Below are positions 47,150-47,741 of a DNA stretch of 47,741 nt, piece after piece. Numbering within the stretch: position 1 is the stretch's first letter; each line of letters begins with the position of its first letter. Source of the DNA: Chthonomonadia bacterium (GTDB taxonomy: Bacteria > Armatimonadota > HRBIN16); contig JABUFA010000028.1 in assembly GCA_013314755.1 (NCBI GenBank), positions 1 through 47,741 on the forward strand, read 5' to 3'. The notes under the pieces were generated by a model. That model did not search any database, was not told the origin of the DNA, and was given only the letters and a program-made list of their open reading frames with translations. The position numbers and the translations under genes are program-made.

Positions 47150-47178
47150 ATCATAACATCAGACGTGTTCTACGTCAA
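47150..47178 (-). promoter_or_regulatory. Promoter of the lipoprotein cluster
   Basis: On the minus strand TTGACG (47173-47178) and TATGAT (47150-47155) are 17 bases apart. The start would be near 47143, with a short leader holding GGGAGGAACC before the GTG at 47110. It probably drives 47110 to at least 41242. Confidence 0.75.
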
Positions 47179-47190
47179 CGGCGTTATCTC

Positions 47191-47448
47191 TTATTGTATC
47201 ACCGAAAGGCGTGACAGCATGACCTGACGCTCGCCGTCGGTAAGACCGAAGGTTATCTGCAGATATTGCCTTGTGGAAACCACTCTGGCGCGCTCTTCGG
47301 GCGAACTGGTAAGCGGCACTGGCGGCTGGAAGACGCTTATCTCTTTTTGCAGACGGGGGTCATTTTTGGCGTCCAGCGCATCCTCGCTTGCCGCGGGAAG
47401 GGCTGTCAGGGCAAGAAGGAGTATGATGAACATATACAGGCGAAGCAC
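47191..47448 (-). CDS. Small secreted protein (85 aa)
   Basis: A GTG at 47448 has GGAGG 8 bases upstream and is the best start; another GTG (47457) lies inside that site. The peptide opens with a signal peptide (LRLYMFIILLLALTALPAAS) and continues EDALDAKNDPRLQKEISVFQPP, then a helical end with PEERARVVSTRQYLQITFGLTDGERQVMLSRLSV. No family recognised; size and lack of other domains suggest a small periplasmic or surface protein. It is the first gene of the minus-strand directon, and its own promoter is at 47530-47559. The next gene has a separate promoter, so the two may be independent units. Confidence 0.72.
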   Translation of the reverse strand: MLRLYMFIILLLALTALPAASEDALDAKNDPRLQKEISVFQPPVPLTSSPEERARVVSTRQYLQITFGLTDGERQVMLSRLSVIQ

Positions 47449-47529
47449 GGGTATCACCTCCGCCAGACATTTCGCAAGGATACCAATAAACTTCTTGCGT
47501 CGTAGTCTCTCAGCACTACGGCTACTGTT

Positions 47530-47559
47530 ATTCTGTCCTCATCGCTCAGATTTTGTCAA
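47530..47559 (-). promoter_or_regulatory. Promoter of the small secreted protein
   Basis: On the minus strand TTGACA (47554-47559, perfect) and CAGAAT (47530-47535, 4 of 6) are 18 bases apart. The leader (about 75 bases) carries a 6-bp hairpin, CGTAGT-CTCTCAGC-ACTACG (47501-47520), whose role is unknown. Confidence 0.6.
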
Positions 47560-47612
47560 CAACTTGCCCGTGTTGCCTCATTTAAAAATCTAAATGAAAT
47601 CCACCTCGTGTC

Positions 47613-47741
47613 TCAACCTACATACCGACGAACCAGCGAGTAGTTCTTCTGCTCCACATAGCAGCTGTCGTTCTTGCGACCTGCACGACCCCGCGTGAAG
47701 GTTATCCCCCACTGCTCGCAATACCGCTGCAAGTGCGTGTT
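47613..47741 (-). mobile_element. Transposase C-terminal fragment (integrase/DDE type), edge-truncated
   Basis: Forty-two codons and a TGA at 47613 are visible. The peptide reads YCEQWGITFTRGRAGRKND, then SCYVEQKNYSLVRRYVG. This matches the end of integrase-core (rve/DDE) transposases with the pattern FTRSRPYRKND-x-C-FVEQKN-x-VVRR. The Glu of VEQKN is the expected third catalytic acid. Members usually continue past RRYVGY; here a stop follows VG, so the copy is either a truncated derivative or a short variant. The rest lies beyond the window. No terminal inverted repeat is visible in the 47590-47741 stretch. Confidence 0.8.

Overview
The window looks like chromosomal DNA of a GC-rich, diderm, probably thermophilic member of the Armatimonadota. 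I base this on the combination of an H-X9-DG (DUF1559) prepilin-like protein, dockerin-like tails of the form GDIDGDNEVTLFDFG, a PEP-CTERM surface protein, an LptC/LptA-type LPS-export protein, several glycine-rich lipoproteins, a DUF6259 glycosidase-like protein and a DUF6785-type membrane protein. The phylum is an inference from family content, not a measurement. Housekeeping promoters are unusually readable: eight or more match TTGACA-(17/18)-TATAAT closely. No rRNA, tRNA, CRISPR array or complete mobile element was found.

Layout. 1-0.6 kb: the edge of a coiled-coil gene and a decayed dockerin fragment. 0.6-4.2 kb (minus): a LacI-type regulator, then a pseudopilin unit (DUF1559 prepilin, 67-aa membrane protein, 401-aa anchored protein) whose promoter carries a palindrome on its -10 box. 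4.4-6.1 kb (plus): a DapA-family aldolase/lyase coupled to protein-L-isoaspartate methyltransferase. 6.1-15.7 kb (minus): a tightly packed glycan-use operon (Gfo/Idh/MocA dehydrogenase, Tat-exported Hyi-like isomerase, a 1238-aa DUF6259 protein with permuted duplicated modules, GH20 hexosaminidase, an alpha/alpha-barrel-like protein). 16.1-17.9 kb (plus): a cysteine-rich MarR regulator with a NifS/IscS cysteine desulfurase. 17.9-19.7 kb (minus): prfA followed by a HEPN/MNT pair. 19.9-25.4 kb: a secreted dockerin protein, TPR protein, RluB, DUF6785 membrane protein and PEP-CTERM protein, separated by GC-rich hairpin repeats. 25.9-29.5 kb: proline dehydrogenase, an ECF sigma factor with a soluble zinc anti-sigma, and dnaN. 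30.0-34.1 kb: sucA-sucB, the E1 and E2 of 2-oxoglutarate dehydrogenase. 34.1-47.4 kb (minus): a twelve-gene directon of three lipoproteins, a 1005-aa surface protein, a GtaA-like protein, an LptC/LptA protein, a degenerate PTS enzyme I-like protein, ferritin, ArsM and a beta-lactamase-fold hydrolase. The window ends in a transposase fragment.

How the genes work together. Two envelope themes dominate: secreted or anchored proteins (prepilin, dockerin, PEP-CTERM, lipoproteins, LPS export) and breakdown of complex glycans or proteins (GH20, DUF6259, isomerase/dehydrogenase, GtaA-like). The most unusual items are the MarR regulator with four C-terminal cysteines next to a cysteine desulfurase, the circularly permuted duplication in the DUF6259 protein, the enzyme I-like protein without its active-site His and Cys, a surface protein whose HEXXH has become HLLVH, and a family of hairpin-rich intergenic repeats.
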